64,000 nucleotides of DNA from Thalassospiraceae bacterium LMO-SO8 (lineage in GTDB: Bacteria; Pseudomonadota; Alphaproteobacteria; Rhodospirillales; Casp-alpha2): NCBI GenBank assembly GCA_031655335.1, contig CP134226.1:1612001-1676000 (forward strand), read 5' to 3'. Positions 43,506 to 54,298 of this stretch are shown here, one piece after another; position 1 is the stretch's first letter, and each line of letters begins with the position of its first letter. The position numbers were made by a program, and so were the translations under genes. The notes beneath the pieces were generated by a model. That model was not told the DNA's origin and searched no databases. It was given only the letters and a program-made list of their open reading frames with translations.

Positions 43506-44411
43506 TCACGTTCGGCCGTTGCCGGGTTGGTAGAGGATGCCGACACTGCCGCCTTCTTGAAGGGTGATGATCCGTCCATCGGCCTGGGCAAAATACGGCC
43601 TTATGGACCCGGCGAACCAGCCCCGATCCATCTGTTCGATTTGGAAACCCTCTCTGTCGGCGACGATGGCCGGACCGTCGATGATCAGCAGCGACTTTCG
43701 CGCGACCCGGACGAGGTCCGTGATGATCCGCTGCCGTAGGCTTCGGGTCTCTTCAAGTCCGTCTCCTAGGATGACAGAGAGCACATGAGAGATGACGACG
43801 TGGTCATAGGCGCCATCGCCGAGGTCGGCGAACGAGGCCGGGTCCGAGAGATCGACCGTGCCGGTCGTGACGAGCGGCGAAGCGACCGCGAGGCCGATGA
43901 CGCTGACCGCTTCGGCGCTGATGTCCTTGGCCAGGACCGGCGAGTTCGGAAACAGCTCGCGCAGGACCTTGACGTTCTGGCCCCGTCCGCATCCGGCGTC
44001 GAAGAAACTGTCACCGTCGCGGTAGCCAAGCAGATCCGGAAAGGTCTCGATGAATCTGCGGATGCGCCCGTCGGGTTGACCGTAGAGGGCCGCCTTGTCC
44101 TTGTCCGACAAGCCATCGTAGGAAAAGTACCCGCGCCCTTCCTTGCCGTAATGACGTTTCACGAAGCGTGAGTAGCGGCGCAGCGCGTAGTCGTCGAACG
44201 CACGCCGATAGGTGCGGGCGAGATGGGTGCACCCGCGGGCACAGAAGATCAAAAGTGCGGCAAAAGGCGACGGTGGAAGCGCGTCGTTCGCAAGTCGGTG
44301 GAGGAACAACTGATCTTTTACAAAACGCATGACGGGAAACGTGACGGGAAGCAGTAATCGCTCGATCACGATGCGCATGATTCCGGTCAACAATTTCTTG
44401 CTTGTGGGCAT
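43506..44411 (-). CDS. Class I SAM-dependent methyltransferase
   Basis: A 301-residue protein. After a basic, partly hydrophobic N-terminus of about 90 residues comes FFDAGCGRGQNVKVLREL (motif I), VLAKDISAEAVSVIGLAV, YDHVVISHVLSVIL and RVARKSLLIIDGPA. The N-terminal extension could associate with the membrane. It lies between the DUF4910 gene and gtrA-like gene. Acceptor unknown, probably glycan. Confidence 0.8.
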   Translation of the reverse strand: MPTSKKLLTGIMRIVIERLLLPVTFPVMRFVKDQLFLHRLANDALPPSPFAALLIFCARGCTHLARTYRRAFDDYALRRYSRFVKRHYGKEGRGYFSYDGLSDKDKAALYGQPDGRIRRFIETFPDLLGYRDGDSFFDAGCGRGQNVKVLRELFPNSPVLAKDISAEAVSVIGLAVASPLVTTGTVDLSDPASFADLGDGAYDHVVISHVLSVILGDGLEETRSLRQRIITDLVRVARKSLLIIDGPAIVADREGFQIEQMDRGWFAGSIRPYFAQADGRIITLQEGGSVGILYQPGNGRT

Positions 44412-44432
44412 TGAGCGAAGACGACTTTACAT

Positions 44433-45764
44433 TCAGGACGTCAATTGATCCGGGGACGGCGTTTCGCCGACCGGCTTCAGGAGCCCCTGGTCTTTCAGGG
44501 AATCGGCTACCAGGACGAGATCGTGGAACGGTAGACCGGTGAGTTCGGCGAGAGCTAAAAGGTCTATTGTGCCGTCGCTGTATCCGACCAAGTGGGAAAC
44601 GGTGCGCGAGAAGTTGTCGAGTGTTTTGCCGTCCTTCAGCGGCATGCGCAGCCCGCGTGGACTCAGCCAAGGTTCGCACAGTACCGTCGTTACCAAGGTC
44701 TCGTTGCGTTCGATGATCTCGATGGCGCGATATGTCGCAATGAACCCGCCCCACAAGCCGGCAGGCGATAGCACGGACATGTCGTCCAGCGATGTGTGGT
44801 ATTCCGGATAGGCGCCGTACTTGCTGCGCATGATCGAGACGACAGGCAGGTTTATTCCCGGCGCACAGTACTGGCGTTCGTCGGACCCGCGGTCAAGATA
44901 GGAATAGGCCGTGTAGGGGACGCCCAAAATCTTCTCGAGCGCATATCGGGCCGCGCGCTCCGTCAGGCACCCCGCCCGTCGCGCCGGCAGAAGCGACCAT
45001 GCACGATCGTCGCCAACGCAGGTCATGACGAACCCAGCGATCACGGACCGCCGCAACGCTTCCAGGTTGCGGCTTATGTAGGCGACGGCCCCGATGGTTT
45101 CCGGTGCATAGACGATACGATAGCTGTATCGGCGATCCGGCATGTCCTCGATCGCCCGTGCGAGGTAGGCGGTCACTGCCATCCCGGAGGTTTCGTTGTT
45201 TCCCATCGCGGGATGGCAGGTGTAGGTATGGATCAGAATTTCGTCTTTGAGTCGGCCGGGAATCAGTAATTCACCGTAGGTCAGCGCACCAGGCGCGAGT
45301 GTGGATTTGACCACGACGCGATACCGGTCGTCCGTCAGTGTCTGCTTCTGGCGCTCTGTCAGGCAGAATATCCAGGTGCGGTCAAAGTATGTCGTCACGT
45401 AGGGAATGGCATCCGGCATATCCGGCAGACTGCGGAGATGCGTTTCCAGGCCCGCGCGGGTCACCACGTCGTCGACAGCCACCGAATAATTGGCGAGGTG
45501 CAGGTTGTTGTCCTGAATATCGAGTACACGTCGCCCGTCCATGTCTGCGATATATGCTTCAGTGGCGTTCCATTCGTCGGGAAGCGTCCAGTCGAAGCAT
45601 TTGGTGCCGCTCGGGATCTCGTGGCTGACAAGCCCGGGGATTACCTTGCGGATGATGTCATGGGTCCGACGAACGCCGTTGCCGGTGATGGAACGGTGGA
45701 TGGGAAACAGCTCTTCCGCAAGCGCGTAGATATCAGCGCCGGTGAAGGAAAACTCGATGGTCAC
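44433..45764 (-). CDS. DUF4910 / M28-like peptidase family protein with C-terminal winged helix
   Basis: A 443-residue protein of the DUF4910/DUF2172 aminopeptidase-like family found in polysaccharide and flagellin-glycosylation loci. Diagnostic segments are LFPIHRSITGNGVRRT, EIPSGTKCFDWTLPDEWN, DNNLHLANYS, TYTCHPAMGNNETSG, YAPETIGAVAYI and YHTSLDDM, which carry the M28-like metal-ligand His, Glu and His. The last 70 residues resemble the family's winged-helix domain. GTG 45764 follows the upstream stop by 8 bp with GGAG upstream. Biochemical role is not established; amide hydrolysis on a modified sugar is one idea. Confidence 0.85.
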   Translation of the reverse strand: MTIEFSFTGADIYALAEELFPIHRSITGNGVRRTHDIIRKVIPGLVSHEIPSGTKCFDWTLPDEWNATEAYIADMDGRRVLDIQDNNLHLANYSVAVDDVVTRAGLETHLRSLPDMPDAIPYVTTYFDRTWIFCLTERQKQTLTDDRYRVVVKSTLAPGALTYGELLIPGRLKDEILIHTYTCHPAMGNNETSGMAVTAYLARAIEDMPDRRYSYRIVYAPETIGAVAYISRNLEALRRSVIAGFVMTCVGDDRAWSLLPARRAGCLTERAARYALEKILGVPYTAYSYLDRGSDERQYCAPGINLPVVSIMRSKYGAYPEYHTSLDDMSVLSPAGLWGGFIATYRAIEIIERNETLVTTVLCEPWLSPRGLRMPLKDGKTLDNFSRTVSHLVGYSDGTIDLLALAELTGLPFHDLVLVADSLKDQGLLKPVGETPSPDQLTS

Positions 45765-45772
45765 TTTTGCGC

Positions 45773-46669
45773 CTACTCCGACGAAATGAGTTTGAGCTCG
45801 AACTTTGCGTGAGAACTGGCGCTGGGCCCATCGGCCGAAATGGATTCCTGAATCTCCATGACGACGCGCCGATTGGTGAACGCCCATGGATCGGACTGCA
45901 GCATTCCGTAACCGACACGATCAACATTCTTCACGTCGACAGCAGAACTGGTTTTTCCATTCCAATCGGTCTCAAGCAGAGCCCCGTCGTCACGAAGCGC
46001 AGCTTCGAACCGAACGAGATCGATGTCGAGGTCGACACTTCGAAATCGGAGGTAGGCAAGCCAGGTTCCCTCGATCTGAATCCCGTTCTGAAATACGGCT
46101 GTATCCAGGACTTTGTGAAACCGGTGCGGAGACCCGAAGCATTGCTCTAAATGATGAACGTAGGTCGCAGACGTCCGAAACGGGGTCCCCAAGGTGATGA
46201 TCCGGACGTCGTGTTCGGAAAATCGTTGCCAAGGACTGTTCTGGCCGAAGGCCGCGGGACCCGCGTTTTCAGTGAGCGTTGCCGCCAGGGCGCCGATTGC
46301 GGCGATAGAGAAAATTGGATGCAAGGACCGGTAGGCGCCTGCTTGGCATCTGACGAACTCGGAAAGCGGGCCGACCTCCGATGGGGTGGATTCAAGGTGA
46401 AAGGCGTTGCCTGGCGCGCTTGTTGAATAGGTGAACGTGGGGACGACCAGCGTTCCGGAGTCCCCCAACCTTTCGATCAGTGCATCATATACGAACCGGC
46501 ACAGTTGATCTCTTTGTTGGCGCAGTCCGGACGGCGTGAGCGGCGCGGTGATTTTCGGCAGGGGAACTCCGCTCATGTCCGAATGAAGCATGATTGCCTG
46601 CCCGGCCCCGATATTCAAATGGTCCAGAATAGCGTCGAGCGCGGAACGGGCGTCAGCTTCCTGCATCAT
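45773..46669 (-). CDS. AAC(3)-family N-acyltransferase
   Basis: A 298-residue second member of the aminoglycoside 3-N-acetyltransferase fold: IMLHSDMSGV, LVVPTFTYS, STPSEVGPLSEFVR, RSLHPIFSIAAIG with the conserved His, and SPWQRF. It overlaps the FkbH gene by 17 bp and is 8 bp ahead of the DUF4910 gene. Only distantly similar to the 22192 copy by eye. With FkbH, MaoC-SDR and ACP just upstream it may transfer the ACP-built acyl group to an amino sugar. Confidence 0.85.
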   Translation of the reverse strand: MMQEADARSALDAILDHLNIGAGQAIMLHSDMSGVPLPKITAPLTPSGLRQQRDQLCRFVYDALIERLGDSGTLVVPTFTYSTSAPGNAFHLESTPSEVGPLSEFVRCQAGAYRSLHPIFSIAAIGALAATLTENAGPAAFGQNSPWQRFSEHDVRIITLGTPFRTSATYVHHLEQCFGSPHRFHKVLDTAVFQNGIQIEGTWLAYLRFRSVDLDIDLVRFEAALRDDGALLETDWNGKTSSAVDVKNVDRVGYGMLQSDPWAFTNRRVVMEIQESISADGPSASSHAKFELKLISSE

Positions 46670-48305
46670 TTCTCTCTACGGTGAAAAGGTCGGAATCGAA
46701 TTTATGACCTTCTTTCAGGTCTCGAAGATTGCAACGCGTTACGCCGTCTTCCGTCGAAAAGGCGGGATCGTCAATGAACATCGAGAATGGCGTATTGCGT
46801 TCGGTCTCCGCGAAGTCGAACTCAATTTCGTCGGGAAGGCTGTCGGACAGGGCCAATAGGAACGCGTATTCGACCCGACGCTGGAACACTCGGCAGGACA
46901 TGACGAATGCCCGAACCTTGGAATGACCGTCAATGAGGAACGAGATAATTTCCCCATGCTCGCCCGAACTGTCAGTCAGCTTGGCAGTGAGCAGTCGTCC
47001 GCCTTCGTCCAAAATCCGCGCAATGTCGCTTTCGGCCCATCTCCGACCGTTGAGATTGAATTGGTTGGTCTTGTTGATCAACTGAACCGCACGCGACCAT
47101 GATGCGGGGGTGCGGGAGTTTATCTCCATCTTCATGTGAAGGCTTCGGAGGAACTCATCTACCGACGTTGCGCTTTTCGCGCGTTCTGCAAGAGATGCTC
47201 GATTTCGATAGAACTCTTGCCGCCGTCGGTCTTCCTCGGTCAGGGTGTCGCGATGGAACAGGCCATTCAACCGAGAGAAAAATGCCGGCAGATCCTGGTC
47301 ATCCGACGGAAACAGGACCGTGCTTACCTCGGGAAGCTCGCTTGCTACTTCCGCAAGTTCGACCGGGTTGTCATCGACAAAGACAAACGATTCCAACCCC
47401 AAATTCAAAGCTGCAGAAATTGACCTAACCGCAGCTGATTTGGCGCCATAGCCGGCTTCAATTGCGGCGAAATCGTCGGGATTGAGTTGCATTTCGCTGC
47501 GTTCAAGCGGGCTTCGCGCGAGGTCGGGATCATTGCGGCTTGCAACTGCCAGTATGATCCCGTCTTCGGAGAGCCGGCGCAGGAAAGATTGATAAATGAA
47601 ATGGCGATAGGAACGACCTTCGGGATCGGCGGATACGCCATCCGGTCCATCTTCTCCAACGATCCCGTGCCAAAGGCAATTGTCGAGGTCGGTGACGAGT
47701 ACCTTTTTTCCACCGCGTTCGGTGACCGCGCGTATCCGATCGAAGATCGCGCTTCCGGTCCGCGCCAGATGCGTGCCAGATATGGGCTCGCCGCTCGTGA
47801 GATAGGCGGCCATGGAAAAGAATGACGCGGGAAGAATGACGGCCTGCATGGCATCGGCGGCTACTCGGAGCCCGGAGCTCAGGCGCACCTGATCATGGGT
47901 GTTTCGGAAAACAGGCAATACCGGTGCGTCAACATAGACAATCATCTCCTTGCACCGATGCCGCAGCATTTGCATCGTCTGCGCCGCGTTGTCTAGAAGC
48001 AGGTCAAGTTCGGCGTCAACTTTGGGCACCCCGCCGCGCCAATCCAAGGCGCCGCACAAATCCCATGGCAGAATGAATGCGATCTCCTCCGTGTCGTCAT
48101 GAACACTCGCCAAATGCTGATGCAGCGTTCCGTAGGGAATGGTGTCAATGGCAAGATTGACGCCGCTTCTTGCGAAGGCCGCTCGAGTAAAGAGGCAGAT
48201 AGAATCCAGGGTACAGGATCCGATCATTCGCACCGTTGTCTTTTGTCGGCCGCTCACGGCCCTTAGGGCCTTTTGTGCCTCCAGATAGGTCACGGGATTG
48301 TGCAT
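46653..48305 (-). CDS. FkbH-like HAD/acyltransferase protein
   Basis: A 550-residue FkbH-family protein. An SGNH-like N-terminal region (MIGSCTLDSICLF) is followed by a HAD domain with VTDLDNCLWHGIVGEDG (DLDNCLW 206-212) and VFVDDNPVELAEV, and a GNAT-like C-terminal part with LINKTNQFNLNGRRW. In polyketide systems FkbH converts 1,3-bisphosphoglycerate to glyceryl-S-ACP. An ACP gene (49396) and a MaoC-SDR gene are immediately upstream, so module 1 probably builds a glycerate-derived acyl-ACP for sugar acylation. It overlaps both neighbours. Confidence 0.88.
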   Translation of the reverse strand: MHNPVTYLEAQKALRAVSGRQKTTVRMIGSCTLDSICLFTRAAFARSGVNLAIDTIPYGTLHQHLASVHDDTEEIAFILPWDLCGALDWRGGVPKVDAELDLLLDNAAQTMQMLRHRCKEMIVYVDAPVLPVFRNTHDQVRLSSGLRVAADAMQAVILPASFFSMAAYLTSGEPISGTHLARTGSAIFDRIRAVTERGGKKVLVTDLDNCLWHGIVGEDGPDGVSADPEGRSYRHFIYQSFLRRLSEDGIILAVASRNDPDLARSPLERSEMQLNPDDFAAIEAGYGAKSAAVRSISAALNLGLESFVFVDDNPVELAEVASELPEVSTVLFPSDDQDLPAFFSRLNGLFHRDTLTEEDRRRQEFYRNRASLAERAKSATSVDEFLRSLHMKMEINSRTPASWSRAVQLINKTNQFNLNGRRWAESDIARILDEGGRLLTAKLTDSSGEHGEIISFLIDGHSKVRAFVMSCRVFQRRVEYAFLLALSDSLPDEIEFDFAETERNTPFSMFIDDPAFSTEDGVTRCNLRDLKEGHKFDSDLFTVERNDAGS

Positions 48306-49399
48306 CCACTCATGTCCACGGTGGCGCCGGAAATGAAGCGGTTCGAACTTTCCATGACCCAGGTAATGGCGTCAGCGGCCTCGGCCATCGTCATAAGCCG
48401 TCCCCAGGGCGACTTGTCAATCAGGGCGACCTTCGCCGCCGCCGACAGCTGTTCACTCATGCCGCCCGATAGGGTATCGAACGTCACGCAAACGCAACGC
48501 CTGTCATGTGCGCTGAGTTCCATGCCGAGAATCTGGGCAAGAGTCGGCAGGCTTGCTTTGCCTAGGGAGTAGACCGGTGCCCGCCACATGTGTCTGCCCC
48601 GGTTGCCAACGGTGGATCCGACCAGGGCCAATGTCGCACCTGGGCGGCCTGTGTCTCTGAGAAGCGCAGCCATGCCGATCGCCTGGGCCAAAGGCTCAAT
48701 CAGACCAGCCGAAAGCGCCTTGGACGAGTCCTCCAGTTCGATCAACGGCCGATTGTCGGGCCACGGCCAGCCGCAATGTACGGCTCCACTCACGCTGTTG
48801 GGGCCGAACTCGTTACAAACCTTCGTTCGGGCCTCTTCTGTTTGGATTGCATCGGACCGGGAGAGCGGGATCATCCGCTCGCCGAGCACATCATGCAACG
48901 CAGTCCCCAAGGCACCTGACGCACCGGAGACCAGAACGAAACCCTCTTCCGGAATTGCCCGGGTCGAACGCGCCTCTGATCGAGGGCGTACAGCATCTGC
49001 CGATGTCGGTTTGGACCCGTTGGAATGATAGCCGAAGGAATACTGTGCCTCGACATGCCGCCGACCGTCAGCTGCGTTGGAGATCTCAACAGAGACATCA
49101 CCCCCTTGTTCGGTTTGCCGTTCAACCCGGCCCTCGACGCGAAGGGTAAGCGGCGGGACCATTGGAGCAACAAACTTCAAACGCATGCTGTGTAAGAGGC
49201 ATTCCTTTCCAGGCAAGTGCATGCCCGCCATTCGCGACACCAAGCCTGCGGTGTATGCGCCGTGCAACACCCGATGCCTGTAGGGGGTCGCGGCCGCATA
49301 GGTTGGGTCCGTATGCAGTGGATTCCAGTCGCCGGACAGCGCGGCAAAGGAAGTAAGTACATCTTCCTCGACAAAAAGCTCGAAGACGTAGCTTGTCAC
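48290..49399 (-). CDS. MaoC-like hydratase / SDR fusion protein
   Basis: A 369-residue fusion. The N-terminal hot-dog domain (about 5-130) has the R-specific hydratase motif LSGDWNPLHTDPTYA and VLHGAYTAGLVSRM, with catalytic Asp and His. The C-terminal SDR domain (about 150-369) has VSGASGALGTALHD, LVGSTVGNRG, APVYSLGKAS with the Tyr-Lys pair and FISGATVDMSG. The GTG at 49399 overlaps the ACP stop (GTGA). It can in principle hydrate an enoyl-ACP and reduce or oxidise the 3-position on the adjacent ACP, making a 3-hydroxyacyl group. The substrate is inference. Confidence 0.85.
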   Translation of the reverse strand: MTSYVFELFVEEDVLTSFAALSGDWNPLHTDPTYAAATPYRHRVLHGAYTAGLVSRMAGMHLPGKECLLHSMRLKFVAPMVPPLTLRVEGRVERQTEQGGDVSVEISNAADGRRHVEAQYSFGYHSNGSKPTSADAVRPRSEARSTRAIPEEGFVLVSGASGALGTALHDVLGERMIPLSRSDAIQTEEARTKVCNEFGPNSVSGAVHCGWPWPDNRPLIELEDSSKALSAGLIEPLAQAIGMAALLRDTGRPGATLALVGSTVGNRGRHMWRAPVYSLGKASLPTLAQILGMELSAHDRRCVCVTFDTLSGGMSEQLSAAAKVALIDKSPWGRLMTMAEAADAITWVMESSNRFISGATVDMSGCTIP

Positions 49400-49635
49400 G
49401 TCAGGATCTCGTCGATCAACAGGGCAACGGATTGGTAGGAAGTGAATCGCTCGCGTTGCGCGGTGTTGAGGTCGACGCCGAATTCTGACTCTACAGCGGC
49501 GACGAGTGAGACCGTTGCAAGGGAGTCCCACTTGCTACACCCGATTTGACGCAACTGCCCAACGTCCGTATCGTCAGGCTGGTCCAGTACGATCAGGAAG
49601 ATTTGCTTCAGCTTCTCTTGGGTTTCTGAATTCAT
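49396..49635 (-). CDS. Acyl carrier protein (module 1)
   Basis: A 79-residue ACP with KWDSLATVSLVAAVESEFGV; Ser38 in the DSL motif is the expected phosphopantetheine site. Acidic and helical as usual. It is coupled to the MaoC-SDR gene and lies 45 bp from the GmhA-like gene. Most likely carries the acyl group made by FkbH and MaoC-SDR. Confidence 0.92.
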   Translation of the reverse strand: MNSETQEKLKQIFLIVLDQPDDTDVGQLRQIGCSKWDSLATVSLVAAVESEFGVDLNTAQRERFTSYQSVALLIDEILT

Positions 49636-49680
49636 GCTATCTGATTCTCGCTTCCACTAAATCCTGGAGCGGGCTCCCCG

Positions 49681-50265
49681 CTACCATTTCGTGGCCCGAA
49701 TCTGCAAATCAGGATGTGAGACAAGGCAATGCCAAACCACCGCCTGGAAGGCTTCAGTATGCGGCGTCACAAAGTCGGGATCGATTGTCGGCACAATGAC
49801 CACCGTGTCTCCGACTTTTGCCGCATGTCCGCCATCGCGGCCGACGACGCCGAAAATTTTGGCGCCAACTGATTTGGCGTCGTCCAGTGCATGCAACAGG
49901 TTTACGCTGACGTTCTTTTCTTTGTTTCCACCACCTACGGAAAATACGAAGACCGCATCCTTTGCCGATATGCGGCTAATCTTCAGCCAGGCTGAGAACA
50001 CCGACTCCCATCCTTCGTCGTTCGTGCGCGCGGTCAGTTCAGAGACGTTGTCGGTCGGCGCGTAGGCCTCGATGCCGCATAGCTTTCTGAAATCGTTGAC
50101 TGCATGCGAGGCATTTGCCGCGCTGCCGCCGACGCCGAGTACGAACAGACGGCCGCCCTGATTTCGTAGCTGGGCAAGCCCCTTGACCATGTTTTCGATC
50201 GCGAGGCAGTCAATTTCATCGGCCAGTTGCTGAACCTGTTTCATGTATTTTTGGGAATGTGCCAC
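49681..50265 (-). CDS. SIS-domain phosphosugar isomerase, GmhA-like
   Basis: A 194-residue SIS protein similar to sedoheptulose 7-phosphate isomerase GmhA: GVGGSAANASHAVNDF near residue 45, VFVFSVGGGNKEKNVSVNL and TPHTEAFQAVVWH. Aligned by eye, the GmhA Zn/catalytic residues His61 and His180 are kept, while Glu65 reads Asp and Gln172 appears as Glu. GTG 50265 is preceded by AAGGGG at 5-nt spacing. It could provide the missing first step of the HldE-GmhB heptose pathway, though encoded 14 kb away. Confidence 0.8.
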   Translation of the reverse strand: MAHSQKYMKQVQQLADEIDCLAIENMVKGLAQLRNQGGRLFVLGVGGSAANASHAVNDFRKLCGIEAYAPTDNVSELTARTNDEGWESVFSAWLKISRISAKDAVFVFSVGGGNKEKNVSVNLLHALDDAKSVGAKIFGVVGRDGGHAAKVGDTVVIVPTIDPDFVTPHTEAFQAVVWHCLVSHPDLQIRATKW

Positions 50266-50283
50266 CTTGACCCCTTCTATTCC

Positions 50284-52034
50284 TCAAAGTTTCTGCAATT
50301 CAACCAATCGAGCAAAGACACCGCCCTGCTGCATGAGTTGTTGGTAACTTCCTTGTTCGACTATTCTGCCTTGATCCAGGACGACAATGTTGTCGGCCCG
50401 GACGATGGTCGATAGCCGATGGGCGATCACCACGAACGTTGTCCGGCCGACGATCTCCTCTATCGCCGACTGAATCAATTTCTCGCTTTTTGTGTCCAGG
50501 GAACTGGTTGCTTCGTCCAAGATCAAAAGGGTCGGGTTGCGGACGAGGGCGCGGGCCAAGGAAATCCGTTGCGCCTGTCCGCCGGACAAGCGAAAGCCTT
50601 GATCCCCGACGATCGTGTCCAATCCCATTTCCAGTTCGGTGATGAACTCGTCGGCATTCGCGCGCCGGCAGGCTTCCAGAATGTCGGATTCAGTCGCATC
50701 TGGCTTCGCCCACGCGATATTCTCCCGAATACTGGCATTGAACAGGGAAGTCCGCTGCGGGACATAACCCACCTTGCGCCGGTATGCGACGGTGTCAATG
50801 TTTTGGATCGGTTCGCCGTCGATCAACACTTGTCCACTGGTGGGCTGTCTAAGCCCCATGACGATATCTGCGAGCGTCGACTTTCCGGCACCTGATTCGC
50901 CGACAAGCGCGGTCATCCTGCCTGCTGGAATCGTCAGATTGACATCATCTAGGACGCGCGTGTCGAGGTCATAGGAGAACGAGACGTGTTCTAATGAAAC
51001 GTCGTTCTTGAGGGTGGAAAATGCTTTGCTACCGACATGAACATAAGATGATTCGGCACTTTCCCGGACGCCAATGACCTGTTCATAACTTGGATAAAGA
51101 GAAATCAGCTGCGACCGGCTTTGGTTGATATTGGCGACCGTTCCCGCCAGGCGATTGAATGCATAAAGGACCACCGCAATCTCGGCCAAGCTTACGCCAA
51201 AGTGTTGTCCGGAGAGGAAGGTAATGAAAACTACGAGAATACCAATTGGGGAATGTAGCGCGTAGACCGCGGATTGCAGAAACTGCAACCCGATCGACGC
51301 GGTCCGAAGATGTTCAAAGGCAGTTCTAAGTCGTCCCAACGCCTGATCCATATTGGCGAACCCAATGATCAGACGGGCGTTCTGCAGCATCTCTTGAAGC
51401 GCCGTCGCGAAATTGTTGTTCGAGATCGTGGTTTCCCTGCCGCATTCATAAACGCGATGTCGAAACCGCCGAAGCGGGATGAGTAGGGCCACTGCGGAGG
51501 CGATAGCGATTGCTGTCACTTGCCAGGAAATGAAAAATGGAATCCACAGTAATACGAAAGTCTGTGCGGCTGGCGCGATGAGTCGCGTCAACGCAGTGAA
51601 TGCGTCTGTCACGCGTGCGGCTTCCTGGGTCAACGTATTGATAATGTCGCCCTGACGCTGACCTTCGATAAAGCCAATGTTTGAATGCAGAACGCGGTCT
51701 GCCGAGCCGAGAATCATATCATCGCGGACAATAAACTGCGCTCGAAGGATCAGATAATTGATGGCCACAAGTAGCAGGCTGTTGGCGATCGTCAAAGTGA
51801 CAAAGATCGAAAGGTAAACGGTGACGCTGCCGTTCAGGCCGAAAAGCTCGACGAAGGATGCCACATACGGTGAGATGCGGTCGTTGCCCGCGCCTTGCGT
51901 CAATAGGCTGACGATTGGCGCAATGGACGCCAAGGTCGCCGTGTCAACGACGACCAAGATCATCGCAAGCATCACATTGCCTATGAAAAGTGTCGGATAG
52001 CGTTTGAACAGAGCCAGACCGAACTGGACGACGC

Positions 52035-52038
<4 letters not shown>
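50284..52038 (-). CDS. ABC exporter, fused permease-ATPase (MsbA/PglK type)
   Basis: A 584-residue half-transporter. The first 320 residues have about six membrane segments (NVMLAMILVVVDTATLASI, SIFVTLTIANSLLLVAINY, FVLLWIPFFI, AIAIASAVALLIPL, GILVVFITFLSG, VVLYAFN). The ATPase has Walker A VGESGAGKSTLADI near 380, LSGGQAQRISLARAL and LILDEATSSLD. Such homodimers flip lipid A or undecaprenyl-linked oligosaccharides (MsbA, PglK). It is the only recognisable oligosaccharide exporter in the window and is coupled to pseC. Confidence 0.9.
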
Positions 52039-54244
<2,206 letters not shown>

Positions 54245-54298
54245 CTAACTGCGGCCGGCAGCTGCCTCTGCGGTTTCGTTGCCCAAACACGGGTCGGA

